Source of the DNA: Lachnospiraceae bacterium
GTDB lineage: Bacteria > Bacillota > Clostridia > Lachnospirales > Lachnospiraceae
Reading direction: 5' to 3'
Assembly: GCA_017427685.1 (NCBI GenBank)
Contig: JAFRSH010000039.1
Span: forward strand, 1 to 49,352
DNA: 49,352 nt
Position 1 is the stretch's first letter, and the number at the start of each line of letters is the position of its first letter. A program made the translations under genes and the position numbers. Below are positions 16,584 to 26,274 of this stretch, in pieces. Under the pieces are notes generated by a model, which was not told the origin of the DNA, searched no databases, and saw only the letters and a program-made list of their open reading frames with translations.

Positions 16584-18866
16584 TTAATGATTCTTATAGT
16601 GATTTATGAGGCATCCGTCCACAAGTATCTGCCTCTCTTCGTCCGTAAGCTCACCCAGCGTAAGTTCGATCTCTTTGAGCGAATCGCCCACGATATATCC
16701 CTTGATCACGTCAGCCTTCTCTTCGACAGCCTTCCTGACTCCGGGTACATAAACGTAATCGCCCTTCTGAACATCATGTCCCTTGTAAATGAAGGGAAGC
16801 ATACCCCAGTTAATGAGGTTGCTGCGGTATCTCTTTGTAGCGTACTCGGATGCGAGGTTTGCCCATGCACCGAGAACCTTCTGGCAGGAAGCAGCCTGCT
16901 CACGTGCTGAACCGTCGCCGGGCTTAAGTGCGTAGATAGTGCTTCCTACGGAAAGCTTCTTTTCATCTGCACCGAACTTATTCTTAATGATCTCAAAGAT
17001 CTTGTCGTACTCGGCAGTGATGTCCTTTGAATCCTTAAGAAGCTCGAGACCTCTCCTTCTTCTCTCGACATCTCTGACGGACTTGGCCTCACCCACATAC
17101 TCGGGGTCCTTTCTCGAGAGGGTGAACTCAGCAAGTCCCAGAGGGTTAGATCTGTATGATGATGTTTCACCCGAAGGGATAAGCTCATCGGTCGTGGTAA
17201 CGGGGTCGTTTATGACGCTGACACACTTAACGAGGAGGTCCTCTCCGAGGCCTTCCATCTCGGGCCAGTCCTTGATGTTGGGACCGAATCTGATCTCTTT
17301 CTCGGGATCGGGCTTGCCGGAGCAGTCAAGCACTCTCTTCTCGTAGATGGACTTGTCGAAGAAGTACTTGGGTGTGCTGAAGTCGATTCCTTCGAGCTCG
17401 TCCGCACCTGTAAGGAAGCCCTTGTTGACTGCGGTTGCGGCGATCGACCTTGCATCCATAAGCGCTACGGAAGCGATCTGACCGTTTCCGATCTTCGAAC
17501 CTTCGCGGTTCGGGAAGTTACGTGTCGAATGTCTGATCGAGAACGAGTTGTTCGCAGGTGTGTCACCCGCACCGAAGCAGGGACCGCAGAATGCCGTCTT
17601 GATGACAGCGCCGGCTGCGATAAGGTCTGCTGCAGCTCCGTTCTTGACGAGTTCCATGTATATGGGCATCGAGGCAGGATATACCGAGAGCGAGAACAGT
17701 CCGTTTCCTGTGTCGGCTCCCTTGAGGATCGAAGCGGCACTCATGATGTTCTCGAATCCGCCACCCGCACAGCCTGCGATAACGCCCTGCTCAACGTAGA
17801 GCTTGCCGTCCATGACTTTGTCTGTGAGTGTGAACTTGCACTTGTCGCCGAAGCTTACCTTTGCTCTCTCCTCGCACTCATGGAGATAATCCGAAAGGTT
17901 CGCCTTAACATCAGCGATGGGATAAGCCTTGCTCGGATGGAAAGGCATCGCGATCATGGGCTTGATCTTCGAAAGGTCAACCTTGATAAGGCTGTCGTAG
18001 TATGTAACCTTGCCGGGCTTAAGCTCTTTGTAAACATCCTCACGTCCGTGAATACCGAGCCACTCACGTGTCTTCTCATCGGTCTCCCAGATTGAGGAGA
18101 GACATGTAGTCTCGGTCGTCATAACATCGACACCGATACGGAAGTCAACCGAAAGGTTAGCCACACCGGGTCCTACGAACTCGAGGATCTTGTTCTTAAC
18201 GAAACCGCTGTCGAACGTAGCCGCAACAAGAGCGAGTGCCACATCGTGAGGTCCTACTCCGTAAGAAACGTCACCGTCAAGGTAAACGCAGACAACCTCA
18301 GGACGCTTGATATCGTAAGTACGGTTAAGGAGCTGCTTTGCAAGCTCGCCGCCGCCCTCGCCGATAGCGATCGTACCGAGAGCACCGTAACGTGTATGGC
18401 TGTCAGATCCGAGGATCATCCTTCCGCAGCCTGCGAGCATCTCGCGCGCGAACTGATGGATAACAGCCTGATGAGGGGGAACATAGATCCCGCCGTACTT
18501 GGCAGCACATGAAAGACCGAAGAAATGATCGTCCTCGTTAATGGTTCCGCCTACTGCGCAAAGACTGTTATGGCAGTTGGTGAGCACGTAAGGGATGGGG
18601 AAGCTCTTGAGTCCGCTTGCTCTTGCGGTCTGAATGATGCCGACATATGTGATGTCGTGCGAAGTGATCATGTCAAACTTGATCTTAAGGTTCCTGTCAT
18701 CACCCTCACGGTTATGTGCATCGAGGATCCCGGCTGCGATGGTGTTCTTCGAAGCGGCTTCCTTGTCCGCAACGCTTATGCCGGCAGCACTTACTGCAGC
18801 ATCATCGGCAGCGTCGATGATCTCTCTGCCGTTCACGAGATAGATTCCGTTGTTAAAAAGTTCCAT
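16584..18866 (-). CDS. Aconitate hydratase family enzyme (hydratase/AcnC-YbhJ-like)
   Basis: 760 residues. Aconitase-superfamily signatures: LGSDSHTRYGALGTIAIGEG, TNCHNSLCAVGG and the FCGPCFGAGDTPANNSFS motif whose cysteines are placed to ligate a [4Fe-4S] cluster. The swivel domain follows at the C-terminus. The overall sequence is closer to the clostridial hydratases related to E. coli YbhJ than to classic AcnA/AcnB. Expected reaction is citrate to isocitrate via cis-aconitate, feeding Icd encoded nearby. The ATG at 18866 is preceded by AGGAGG. A DUF5662 gene ends 20 bp upstream on the same strand, so they are probably one operon. Aconitase activity is inferred; a different dehydratase substrate cannot be excluded. 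Confidence 0.85.
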   Translation of the reverse strand: MELFNNGIYLVNGREIIDAADDAAVSAAGISVADKEAASKNTIAAGILDAHNREGDDRNLKIKFDMITSHDITYVGIIQTARASGLKSFPIPYVLTNCHNSLCAVGGTINEDDHFFGLSCAAKYGGIYVPPHQAVIHQFAREMLAGCGRMILGSDSHTRYGALGTIAIGEGGGELAKQLLNRTYDIKRPEVVCVYLDGDVSYGVGPHDVALALVAATFDSGFVKNKILEFVGPGVANLSVDFRIGVDVMTTETTCLSSIWETDEKTREWLGIHGREDVYKELKPGKVTYYDSLIKVDLSKIKPMIAMPFHPSKAYPIADVKANLSDYLHECEERAKVSFGDKCKFTLTDKVMDGKLYVEQGVIAGCAGGGFENIMSAASILKGADTGNGLFSLSVYPASMPIYMELVKNGAAADLIAAGAVIKTAFCGPCFGAGDTPANNSFSIRHSTRNFPNREGSKIGNGQIASVALMDARSIAATAVNKGFLTGADELEGIDFSTPKYFFDKSIYEKRVLDCSGKPDPEKEIRFGPNIKDWPEMEGLGEDLLVKCVSVINDPVTTTDELIPSGETSSYRSNPLGLAEFTLSRKDPEYVGEAKSVRDVERRRRGLELLKDSKDITAEYDKIFEIIKNKFGADEKKLSVGSTIYALKPGDGSAREQAASCQKVLGAWANLASEYATKRYRSNLINWGMLPFIYKGHDVQKGDYVYVPGVRKAVEEKADVIKGYIVGDSLKEIELTLGELTDEERQILVDGCLINHYKNH

Positions 18867-18886
18867 TGTTCCTCCTAGTGTATATA

Positions 18887-19531
18887 TCAGTAATCTTTAT
18901 GATTCTTCCTGTACTTACGTATGTACGCAAATGTCTTGTCCTCACCCAACACACTCAGCATCTTGAGGAGCTTTTCAAGGAAAGCTTCGGTCTCGGGATG
19001 GATGAACCTGTGCGGTTTTCTCATCATGAAGTATCCGATGGGATCCTTGTCAGTATACTTTTCTTTGTTGTAGGTCTTGCTGGCCGCAACTCTGTCGCAG
19101 AACATCTCGAGCACGTAGTTGAGCGGCATCTTGACCGGTCTCACACATCTGTCCTTAAGGTTGTAGTCGGTCCAGTACTCGAAGTGATGACGATTGCGCC
19201 CCTTGTGATGCATCCATGCCATGGAGTAACCATAGGCTTCTCTCTCGCCTTCGTTGGGGCTTTTGTCACCTTTGAAATACTTGACTCCGTAGTAGAATTC
19301 GCGCGGTGAGAACTTGGACATGTCGTGGAGGAGTCCCCGCAGGGGCATTCCGATCCTTGCGCAGTGGATAAAAACAAGACGTTTATGCTTGAGAATGGTG
19401 AAAAGATGGCCTTTAAAACAGGCGGGATCGAAGTCAAGCTTCTGAGCCGCCTTATCCAAGATACGGCAAACCGATTTCTTCGCCGTCTTTCCGAGCTTTT
19501 CGGATTTAAATGATTCAAATCTAACTGCCAT
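18887..19531 (-). CDS. DUF5662 family protein
   Basis: 214 residues from the ATG at 19529-19531, which has GAGGTG six bases upstream; the in-frame GTG nine bases earlier has no such site. The sequence has HARIGMPLRGLLHDMSKFSP, MAWMHHKGRNRHHFEYW and CDRVAASKTY, a histidine/aspartate pattern shared by the DUF5662 family and reminiscent of metal-dependent HD-type hydrolases. No signal peptide or membrane helix. It precedes the aconitase-like gene by 20 bp. The family has no established function; a metal-dependent phosphohydrolase is a guess only. Confidence 0.8.
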   Translation of the reverse strand: MAVRFESFKSEKLGKTAKKSVCRILDKAAQKLDFDPACFKGHLFTILKHKRLVFIHCARIGMPLRGLLHDMSKFSPREFYYGVKYFKGDKSPNEGEREAYGYSMAWMHHKGRNRHHFEYWTDYNLKDRCVRPVKMPLNYVLEMFCDRVAASKTYNKEKYTDKDPIGYFMMRKPHRFIHPETEAFLEKLLKMLSVLGEDKTFAYIRKYRKNHKDY

Positions 19532-19621
19532 TTCAAACACCTCGGTTCTTGATTATAATTCATTTTATTCTGATTTTCAAGGAACAATGAAAGCTGAACA
19601 CAGCACCCCGAAAACATGCGA

Positions 19622-19675
19622 ACGGGACCGCCTGCTGTGCAGACTTGCGCACGTCTGCACACGGTACGGTCCCGT
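19622..19675. repeat. Symmetric cruciform-forming inverted repeat
   Basis: ACGGGACCG, 5 nt, TGTGCAGAC, 8-nt loop, GTCTGCACA, 5 nt, CGGTCCCGT: 18 perfect base pairs arranged in two 9-bp blocks with a symmetric 5x5 internal loop. It lies between the chemoreceptor stop (19705) and the DUF5662 start. It may stop or stabilise the chemoreceptor transcript, though only a weak T-run follows on the minus strand. Confidence 0.7.
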
Positions 19676-19704
19676 CAACAAAGAAAGTGAGGTATGAGTA
19701 ATGA

Positions 19705-21399
19705 TCAGATCTTAAACCTTGAAACAAGATCACGAAGCCTTACAGCATCCGAAAGGTTGTTCTCGATCATCGAACTTGTACGTGTGGTCGAAGAAACCAT
19801 GTCGTTTGTCTTCTCCGAAATATCGGAGATGCCCTGTGTTGCTTCCGCGATCGTTGTGTTGATTCCGTTGATAGCAATAACGATATCCTTGATACCTTCC
19901 GAAAGCTCGTTACTCGATTTGGAGATGGTCGACATACTCTGATCGAAGCTTGAAGCGTCGTCTGAGTACTTTGCACCAACTTCCGAGAAATCCTGGTAGT
20001 CGTTTGAAACTGTTTCCTCAAGGAACTTGAGGGTTGTATTGAGACACTCTGTCATATTGACAACTGCCTGCTGTACTTCCGTAACGATAGCTGTGATGTT
20101 GTTAACAGCCTCGGTAGACTGTGAAGCGAGGTTACCGATCTCACCGGCAACAACCGCGAATCCACGTCCCTGCTCTCCCGCACGCGCTGCCTCGATAGAA
20201 GCATTGAGTGAAAGGAGACCTGTCTGGGCTGCGATAGCCTTGATGGCTGCGGTGAGCTCCTGGATCTTCTCAACAGCCTTGCTCTTAGCGATTGCTGCAT
20301 TGGTCTGATCCTTAACGTTGTCGAGCATCTTCTGGGTTCTGTCGATAGCCTGTGAAGAAGAAGCCTTAAGCGAAACCGCTCTGTCCATGATCTCCTGAGC
20401 AAGCTTGCTGCCCTGACCCGTAAGATCAGCGATATCATCGATCTTCTCTTTGATATGAGCGATGTTGTTATCAATAGTCTCGGTGGTAGCGGATGTCTCC
20501 TGCATGCTTGCTGCGAGCTGCTCTGTGGTAGCCGAGTTGTCACTGCTCTGCTCGGAGATAACTGAGGAGATGTCACGAACATCCTGAGCGTTGTCATGAA
20601 GTGTGGTAGCGATCTCGTTGATCGTAGTGATGATATCAACAAAAGCGGCTCTTACGTTAACGACTGCACCGGCTATCTTGCCGACCTCGTCAGAACGTGT
20701 AGCAAGCTTTCGAGCAATGGGATCATCGGTAAGATCAAGCTCTGAGATCTTGTTCGTGCTCTGAACAAGGAGTTTGAAAGGTCTTACAATGACGAAAGCA
20801 ACGAATACCGAAATGATGATGAGCACTGCACCGATGATGAATCCGAACAGCATGCTCGTATTCCTGAAGGAAGCGATCGAGCCGTCAAGCTCAGACTGAT
20901 CCATGGTCAGAACCAGGATGGAATCGTCTGAAAGAATAACATAAGAAGCAAACTTCCATGCATCCTTAAAGATGTAGGTAACGCACTCGGGAGCGGGACG
21001 CTTGCCCTGTGCAAGTCCTGCAACGAGGTTCTTGACACATTCGTTAGAAACAGGATTACCAACCTTTTCTTTTGTGGGATGGTACATCACGGTGCCTTCT
21101 TTGTCAACAATGTAGGCATAAGACGACTCATAACCCGAAACCTTAACTTTGGCAAGGATCTTATTGTAATCATCATAAGTAAGGGCTCCCTTGGAAATCT
21201 CCTTCTCAAGGAAATCACCATACGCTATAACCTCATCGAGCATATGATCAGAGATGTTGTCATTGATCGTGTCTGCAGCCTTTCTGACCGAGATGATCGT
21301 CAGAACAGATGTCATAACGATAAGAGTCACAATAACGAACAAAAGAATCTTGGTGATAAGACCCAGTGAGAATGATTTGGTCTTTGCTTTTTTACCCAT
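19705..21399 (-). CDS. Methyl-accepting chemotaxis protein with a Cache-type sensor
   Basis: 564 residues. Transmembrane helix at about 12-34, a periplasmic-side sensor of about 150 residues with a Cache-like PAS fold ([20 protein letters not shown]), second helix at about 185-208, HAMP ([20 protein letters not shown]), and a long cytoplasmic coiled coil whose tip is [20 protein letters not shown], the CheA/CheW-binding hairpin. It implies a chemotactic or taxis-like signalling system elsewhere in the genome. ATG 21399 follows AGGAGG. The gene is monocistronic by position: 205 bp of AT-rich sequence upstream and a strong inverted repeat downstream. The ligand is unknown. Confidence 0.95.
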   Translation of the reverse strand: MGKKAKTKSFSLGLITKILLFVIVTLIVMTSVLTIISVRKAADTINDNISDHMLDEVIAYGDFLEKEISKGALTYDDYNKILAKVKVSGYESSYAYIVDKEGTVMYHPTKEKVGNPVSNECVKNLVAGLAQGKRPAPECVTYIFKDAWKFASYVILSDDSILVLTMDQSELDGSIASFRNTSMLFGFIIGAVLIIISVFVAFVIVRPFKLLVQSTNKISELDLTDDPIARKLATRSDEVGKIAGAVVNVRAAFVDIITTINEIATTLHDNAQDVRDISSVISEQSSDNSATTEQLAASMQETSATTETIDNNIAHIKEKIDDIADLTGQGSKLAQEIMDRAVSLKASSSQAIDRTQKMLDNVKDQTNAAIAKSKAVEKIQELTAAIKAIAAQTGLLSLNASIEAARAGEQGRGFAVVAGEIGNLASQSTEAVNNITAIVTEVQQAVVNMTECLNTTLKFLEETVSNDYQDFSEVGAKYSDDASSFDQSMSTISKSSNELSEGIKDIVIAINGINTTIAEATQGISDISEKTNDMVSSTTRTSSMIENNLSDAVRLRDLVSRFKI

Positions 21400-21604
21400 A
21401 ACTTCCTCCTAAAATACGATGGTGTACACTATAGTCACACCTTCTTTATTAATAATATAAATAGTTTATCACATTCAAATAATTCTGTAAACAAATACTT
21501 AACAAAAATTGAATTTTTTTATTCAAGAAAATAAAAATGTAACGAAATAATGTATTCAGTTACACATTTTTGCAGTTATTCTTTACAACTTGCGTGTTCA
21601 TGAA

Positions 21605-22165
21605 TCATCTTCTCATGATCGTCTTCGGGGTAACGATGATATCAACGGGCACATCATGGCTCAAGACACCGATATCCTCCTCGACGATCTGAAAATCATA
21701 ACCGAGGGCCATAAGCGTGAAGCTCACACCCTCATGCTCGTTGAGATATCTGTCGTAGAAGCCTCCGCCGTAACCGATGCGGTTAAAAGACCTGTCGTAG
21801 GCGAGCCCCGGCATGATCATGAGCACTTCGTCATCGCGAGCCACTTCACCCTCGAATGGCTCAAGGATGCCCTTAAATCCCGGCATCACGCTGTCGAGGC
21901 TGTCGATATAGATGAACTCCATGTGCTCTCCGATACAGAGCGGAACGGCGACCTTTTTGCCATCCTTCCATGCCCTCTTCATGATCGCGTGGGTCGAGAT
22001 CTCCTTCTCCGTCTCGAAGTAAATGTAGATCGCAGTGGCGTTTTGGTACTCGTCACTCTCGAAGACCCTGTCAATAACAGCACGGGAGCAGCGCATCACA
22101 TCAAGCTGAGTGAGGCTGCTCCTGAGTGCCATGATTCTTTTTCTGATGGTCTTCTTATTATCCAT
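21605..22165 (-). CDS. 5-formyltetrahydrofolate cyclo-ligase (MTHFS)
   Basis: 186 residues from ATG 22163-22165 (MDNKKTIRK). Converts 5-formyl-THF to 5,10-methenyl-THF with ATP. Family motifs: IYFETEKEIST, MIMPGLAYDRSFNRIGYGGG (phosphate/ATP loop) and a C-terminal DVPVDIIVTP. It starts 15 bp after the stop of the cyclodeaminase gene and closes the fhs-fchA-MTHFS operon, so its job is to return a folate storage or inhibitor form to the one-carbon pool. An upstream GTG (22174) is possible but unnecessary. Confidence 0.93.
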   Translation of the reverse strand: MDNKKTIRKRIMALRSSLTQLDVMRCSRAVIDRVFESDEYQNATAIYIYFETEKEISTHAIMKRAWKDGKKVAVPLCIGEHMEFIYIDSLDSVMPGFKGILEPFEGEVARDDEVLMIMPGLAYDRSFNRIGYGGGFYDRYLNEHEGVSFTLMALGYDFQIVEEDIGVLSHDVPVDIIVTPKTIMRR

Positions 22166-22180
22166 TTCACACACATCCGC

Positions 22181-22825
22181 TCAAACCTTGGGAGTCTTGA
22201 GTTCTTCGGTAATAACGCTTATAACCTCGCCCGCGAGTTTGCTGCCCTTGTCACATGTTTCCTCAGCGAATCTCACAAGCTCTTCCGCTTTGGTGCGGTC
22301 CTTCATGTACCTTGCGTTGATGTAGACATTGAGTGCCGCAGCCTTCATGGCGGCTTCGAGAAGGATGAGTCCGGCGCACGCGTCGCTTATAACGACCTTG
22401 CTTCCGTCCGTTCCGGCAACGGCAGCAGCCTCGATACCTTCAAGGCAGGACTTCATAACTGCCATCGGTACGTCACATGCCGCAAGATACTCTTTCTGAA
22501 GTACTTCGTCCTTGTGTGCTGCTTCCTCAGGAGTTCCCGAAGGAAGTGAGAAAGCCTCAGCAAGAGGAAGGAACGCTTTCGCATCCCTGTCGATGCCTTC
22601 GAAGAGAAGGCTCGCGTTCTCTCTGAGCTTGGCATCCGCTTCTCTCAGAGCCGGCTCTTTGTCGGCGTACTTTTTCTTACCGAACGTAAGGGCACATGTC
22701 ATGGAAGCAAGTGATGCACCGAGTGCACCGGTGAGTGCGCTCGCACCGCCGCCGCCCGGAACAGGATCCTTGCCTGCGAGAGCCTCCAAAAAATCCTTTA
22801 TTCCGAAATTATCCGAGAGATCCAT
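22181..22825 (-). CDS. fchA: Cyclodeaminase/cyclohydrolase family protein (FchA-like methenyl-THF cyclohydrolase)
   Basis: 214 residues from ATG 22823-22825, which has GGAGTAG five bases upstream; a longer open frame runs into fhs without a start site. The signature PVPGGGGASALTGALGASLA near residue 21 is typical of the FTCD_C/FchA family, all-helical enzymes that interconvert 5,10-methenyl-THF and 10-formyl-THF or deaminate formimino-THF. In this operon, directly after formate-THF ligase (25-bp gap) and before MTHFS, the cyclohydrolase role is favoured. No folD is present in the window. Confidence 0.92.
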   Translation of the reverse strand: MDLSDNFGIKDFLEALAGKDPVPGGGGASALTGALGASLASMTCALTFGKKKYADKEPALREADAKLRENASLLFEGIDRDAKAFLPLAEAFSLPSGTPEEAAHKDEVLQKEYLAACDVPMAVMKSCLEGIEAAAVAGTDGSKVVISDACAGLILLEAAMKAAALNVYINARYMKDRTKAEELVRFAEETCDKGSKLAGEVISVITEELKTPKV

Positions 22826-22850
22826 ATCTACTCCTGTCTGCCTGCTCTGA

Positions 22851-24530
22851 TCAGAAAAGTCCCGTGATGACTCCGTTAGCATCGATATCGATCTTCTCAG
22901 CCGCGGGAACCTTGGGAAGTCCGGGCATCGTCATGATATCGCCTGTAAGTGCTACGATGAAGCCTGCACCTGCGCTGACCTTAAGGTTCCTGACCGTGAT
23001 GTCGAAGCCCTTGGGAGCACCCTTCTTGGTCTGATCGTCAGAGAAGCTGTACTGTGTCTTGGCAACGCAGACAGGGAGCTTGTCGAATCCGTTCTCTGCG
23101 AGAGCCTTGAGGTCCTTCTTGGCGGGACCTGTGAAGATTACGCCGTCAGCGTGATAAACCTTGGTGGCGATGAGACGGAGCTTCTCCTCGATGGGAAGTG
23201 TCTCGTCATAGGAAAATGTGAACTTGTCGCTTCCGTCCTCTTCTTCGCAGAGTCTGACAACCTCGTCAGCGAGTTCAACGGCACCCTTGCCGCCTTCTGC
23301 CCAGCATCTGGAGATGCATGACTTAACGCCTGCTTCAAGGACTGTATCACGAACAACTCTGAGTTCTTCTTCGGTGTCGGTCGGGAACGCGTTTACAGCC
23401 ACAACAACGGGGAGTCCGTAGACTTCCTTCATGTTGGAGATGTGCTGCATGAGGTTGGGCATTCCGGCCTTGAGAGCCTCGATGTTCTCCTTTGAGAGGT
23501 CTTCCTTGACAACTCCGCCGTGACTCTTAAGTGCTCTGACAGTTGCAACGAGTACAACTGCAGAAGGCTTGAGTCCCGCAGCACGACATTTGATGTCGAA
23601 GAACTTCTCGGCACCGAGATCCGCACCGAAGCCTGCCTCGGTAACAACATAATCACCGAGTGCAAGAGCCATCTTGGTAGCCATAACGGAATTACAGCCG
23701 TGTGCGATGTTTGCAAAAGGTCCGCCGTGAACAAAAGCGGGTGTATGTTCAAGTGTCTGTACAAGGTTGGGATTGATGGCATCCTTGAGAAGTGCCGTCA
23801 TGGCGCCCTGAGCCTTAAGGTCTCCCGCGGTAACGGGCTTACCCTCGGTGTTGTAGCCGACAACGATACGGCTGATACGTGCCTTAAGATCCGAGAGATC
23901 GTTCGAAAGGCAAAGGATAGCCATGATCTCGGAAGCAACCGTGATGTCGTAGCCGTCCTCACGGGGCACACCGTTCGTGCGTCCGCCGAGACCGTCGACC
24001 ACGTTACGGAGCTGTCTGTCGTTCATGTCGACACATCTTCTCCATGTGATGCGTCTTGTATCGATATTGAGGGCATTGCCCTGATAGATATGGTTGTCAA
24101 GCATAGCAGCAAGGAGATTGTTGGCTGCGCCGATCGCATGCATATCTCCCGTGAAATGAAGGTTGATATCCTCCATGGGAACTACCTGTGCGTATCCGCC
24201 GCCTGCAGCACCGCCCTTGATACCGAAGACAGGTCCGAGTGAGGGCTCTCTGAGGGCAACAACAACCTTGCGGCCCGTGAGCTTCATTGCATCGGCGAGT
24301 CCTACCGTAGTGGTGGTCTTGCCTTCACCTGCAGGTGTGGGTGTGATAGCGGTCACAAGGATAAGCTTGCCCTGCTTGCCGCTTCTGTCGGCGATGAGTT
24401 TAGGGTCAACCTTGGCTTTGTAACGGCCGTAGCTTTCAAGATACTTATCGTCGATCCCGAGTCCCGCAGCGATCTCGCTGATAGGCTTCATCTCATTTTC
24501 CTGAGCAATCTCAATGTCTGTCTTGTACAT
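22851..24530 (-). CDS. fhs: Formate-tetrahydrofolate ligase
   Basis: 559 residues, the usual length. Condenses formate with THF using ATP, the entry to the methyl branch of one-carbon metabolism and to purine and formyl-Met supply. Nucleotide loop [19 protein letters not shown], folate site region [20 protein letters not shown] and [13 protein letters not shown] are all conserved. ATG 24530 follows AGAGGAG. A TATAAT hexamer lies about 35 bp upstream. First gene of the folate operon. In acetogens this gene marks the Wood-Ljungdahl pathway, but many non-acetogenic clostridia also have it, so acetogenesis should not be inferred. Confidence 0.97.
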   Translation of the reverse strand: MYKTDIEIAQENEMKPISEIAAGLGIDDKYLESYGRYKAKVDPKLIADRSGKQGKLILVTAITPTPAGEGKTTTTVGLADAMKLTGRKVVVALREPSLGPVFGIKGGAAGGGYAQVVPMEDINLHFTGDMHAIGAANNLLAAMLDNHIYQGNALNIDTRRITWRRCVDMNDRQLRNVVDGLGGRTNGVPREDGYDITVASEIMAILCLSNDLSDLKARISRIVVGYNTEGKPVTAGDLKAQGAMTALLKDAINPNLVQTLEHTPAFVHGGPFANIAHGCNSVMATKMALALGDYVVTEAGFGADLGAEKFFDIKCRAAGLKPSAVVLVATVRALKSHGGVVKEDLSKENIEALKAGMPNLMQHISNMKEVYGLPVVVAVNAFPTDTEEELRVVRDTVLEAGVKSCISRCWAEGGKGAVELADEVVRLCEEEDGSDKFTFSYDETLPIEEKLRLIATKVYHADGVIFTGPAKKDLKALAENGFDKLPVCVAKTQYSFSDDQTKKGAPKGFDITVRNLKVSAGAGFIVALTGDIMTMPGLPKVPAAEKIDIDANGVITGLF

Positions 24531-24665
24531 ATCAATCTCCTCTTATATTTCGATTATTATACACAGTTATTCTTTTTGATCATCTGTCACACTTGTTCTT
24601 TTCCAAACTCTTAACCCATATTTATAATGTATGGTCGCGATTACCCGGATTGGATTTTTATTACA

Positions 24666-25967
24666 TTATGGCAGAGACTTCCACTCTATTTTTTTCTCTC
24701 TCATAAGCTTTCTTACATCGCCGCTCAGGTAGAGCGAACCAGCGCAGCACACAACATCGTTGAGTCCGGAACGAGAGAATGCTTCTTCGATCGCCTTCTG
24801 AACACTTTCGCATGCGGCAGCCTCTGTGCCCCTCTTTCTGGCTCCCTCGGCGAGCACCTCGGGGTCTTCTCCTCTCGGATCGACCTTGACCGCATAGACG
24901 TGATCCGCATTCTCGCAGAGTATGTCGAGCATACCCTCAACGTCCTTGTCACTGTTAATGGCAGTGATGTACGTGATCTTCTTCTTGAGGAAAAGCTTGC
25001 GGAGTGAATCGACAAGCGCTCTCATACCGTGAGGATTGTGAGCTCCGTCGACGATAAGATATGGATTGCGCTTCATGATCTCAAAACGTGCGCTCCACGA
25101 AACGTTCCTGAGCCCCTCGATAACAGCGTACTCATCGATAGCAAGCTTGCCGGTGACCATTATAAGCCTCAGAACTGCAAGAGAAAGCGCGATATTGGAA
25201 ATCTGGTATTCTCCGCAGAGCGAAACCGTAACAGGCTCGCTGAGCGCACTCGTCATGATCCTGATACCCGAAAGATCGGACGAAACGACCCTGACGTCGC
25301 TCGTCCTGGCAAAGATACAGGGTGAATCTATAAACATGCATATGGTCTTGATGACGTTCATAACCTCCGGAGCCTGCTCGATGCAGACGCAGGGGATACC
25401 TTTCTTGACGATGCCGGCCTTCGTGAGAGCGATCTTCTCGATGGTCTCACCGAGTTCGGCCGTATGATCGAGGCCGATGTTCGTAATAACGCTCATGATG
25501 GGCTCGGTCACAACGTTCGTGCTGTCAAACTCTCCGCCCATACCTGTCTCAAGGATAACAACATCACAGTCTGACTTGGAGAAGTGAAGGAAAGCCATCG
25601 CAGTGAGCTTTTCGAACACGGTAGGAGCATCCTCCATCTTGGAGGCTGCCTCTTCAATGCGTGCAGCATAAGCGGTGAAGTCCTCATCGCTGATGTCCTG
25701 CCCGTTGATACGGATCCTCTCGTTGTACTTTTCAAGGTGGGGTGATGTGTAAAGACCGCAGGTAAGCCCGGCACTCCTGCAAACGCTGTCAAGGATAGCG
25801 GCTGTGGAGCCCTTGCCGTTCGTACCGGCGATATGAATGCATGAAAGCCCGTCCTGAGGGTTGCCGAGAAGCCTGCAAAGAATCCTGATCCTTTCAAGCC
25901 CCTTCTTCTTGTCCTTCCACGAAGTCCCTGTGATATAGGCAAGCGCCTCGTCGTAATTGTTAATCAT
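24666..25967 (-). CDS. folC: Bifunctional folylpolyglutamate synthase/dihydrofolate synthase
   Basis: 433 residues of the Mur-ligase superfamily. Adds glutamate to dihydropteroate or to reduced folates. ATP loop HIAGTNGKGSTAAILDSVC, central ETGMGGEFDSTN, VITNIGLDHTAELG and the C-terminal VDGAHNPHGMRAL are diagnostic. The ATG at 25967 has GAGAAGGG about five bases upstream. It lies just upstream of the fhs operon on the same strand, separated by 135 bp that contain the fhs promoter, so folate polyglutamylation and one-carbon loading genes are neighbours but probably separate transcripts. Confidence 0.95.
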   Translation of the reverse strand: MINNYDEALAYITGTSWKDKKKGLERIRILCRLLGNPQDGLSCIHIAGTNGKGSTAAILDSVCRSAGLTCGLYTSPHLEKYNERIRINGQDISDEDFTAYAARIEEAASKMEDAPTVFEKLTAMAFLHFSKSDCDVVILETGMGGEFDSTNVVTEPIMSVITNIGLDHTAELGETIEKIALTKAGIVKKGIPCVCIEQAPEVMNVIKTICMFIDSPCIFARTSDVRVVSSDLSGIRIMTSALSEPVTVSLCGEYQISNIALSLAVLRLIMVTGKLAIDEYAVIEGLRNVSWSARFEIMKRNPYLIVDGAHNPHGMRALVDSLRKLFLKKKITYITAINSDKDVEGMLDILCENADHVYAVKVDPRGEDPEVLAEGARKRGTEAAACESVQKAIEEAFSRSGLNDVVCCAGSLYLSGDVRKLMREKKIEWKSLP

Positions 25968-26028
25968 AGTACCCTTCTCTCAATGTAACTTAAACTAAAC
26001 CCGACCCAAACTTACGCCCCGTAAGAAT

Positions 26029-26045
26029 ATGATCCGACGGATCAT
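26029..26045. promoter_or_regulatory. Palindrome upstream of folC (candidate operator)
   Basis: ATGATCCG-A-CGGATCAT, perfect 8-bp arms around one base. On the minus strand it lies some 20 bases downstream of a TATAAT hexamer (about 26063-26068) and about 60 bp before the folC ATG. A small hairpin CTTAC-GCCCC-GTAAG follows at 26011-26025. The rest of 25968-26274 is AT-rich leader plus the rpsT terminator, with no gene seen. Confidence 0.4.
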
Positions 26046-26163
26046 TTCTGCTTTAACGTTACTATTATACTCTTAAGCTTCTTAGTTTAGAAGAAGATTT
26101 TGATACTTAAGAGCAAATTCTTGAATATAAGCAGGATTACGGCTTTATCTCATCTCATATTGC

Positions 26164-26197
26164 TCAAAAAAAGAAGCCGCAAAGAATTGCAGCTTCT
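26164..26197 (-). terminator. rpsT intrinsic terminator
   Basis: On the minus strand GAAGCTGCAA-TTC-TTTGCGGCTTC, an imperfect 10-bp hairpin, followed by seven T residues. It starts about 78 bp after the rpsT stop codon. Confidence 0.85.
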
Positions 26198-26274
26198 CTC
26201 AGCACACGGTTCGATCCGCGTGAATTCCCTTGTTAATCTGATGATTATTCACAAGTGTCTGTGATATCTTAAGA

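Noticed and set aside
22826..22882. Longer start for the cyclodeaminase gene inside fhs
   Set aside because: The family begins at MDLSDNFGIKDF, where a GGAGTAG ribosome binding site is present; the extension overlaps fhs and has no site.
23520..24242. Plus-strand open frame opposite fhs
   Set aside because: Shadow of the fhs gene without motifs; fhs is unambiguous on the minus strand.
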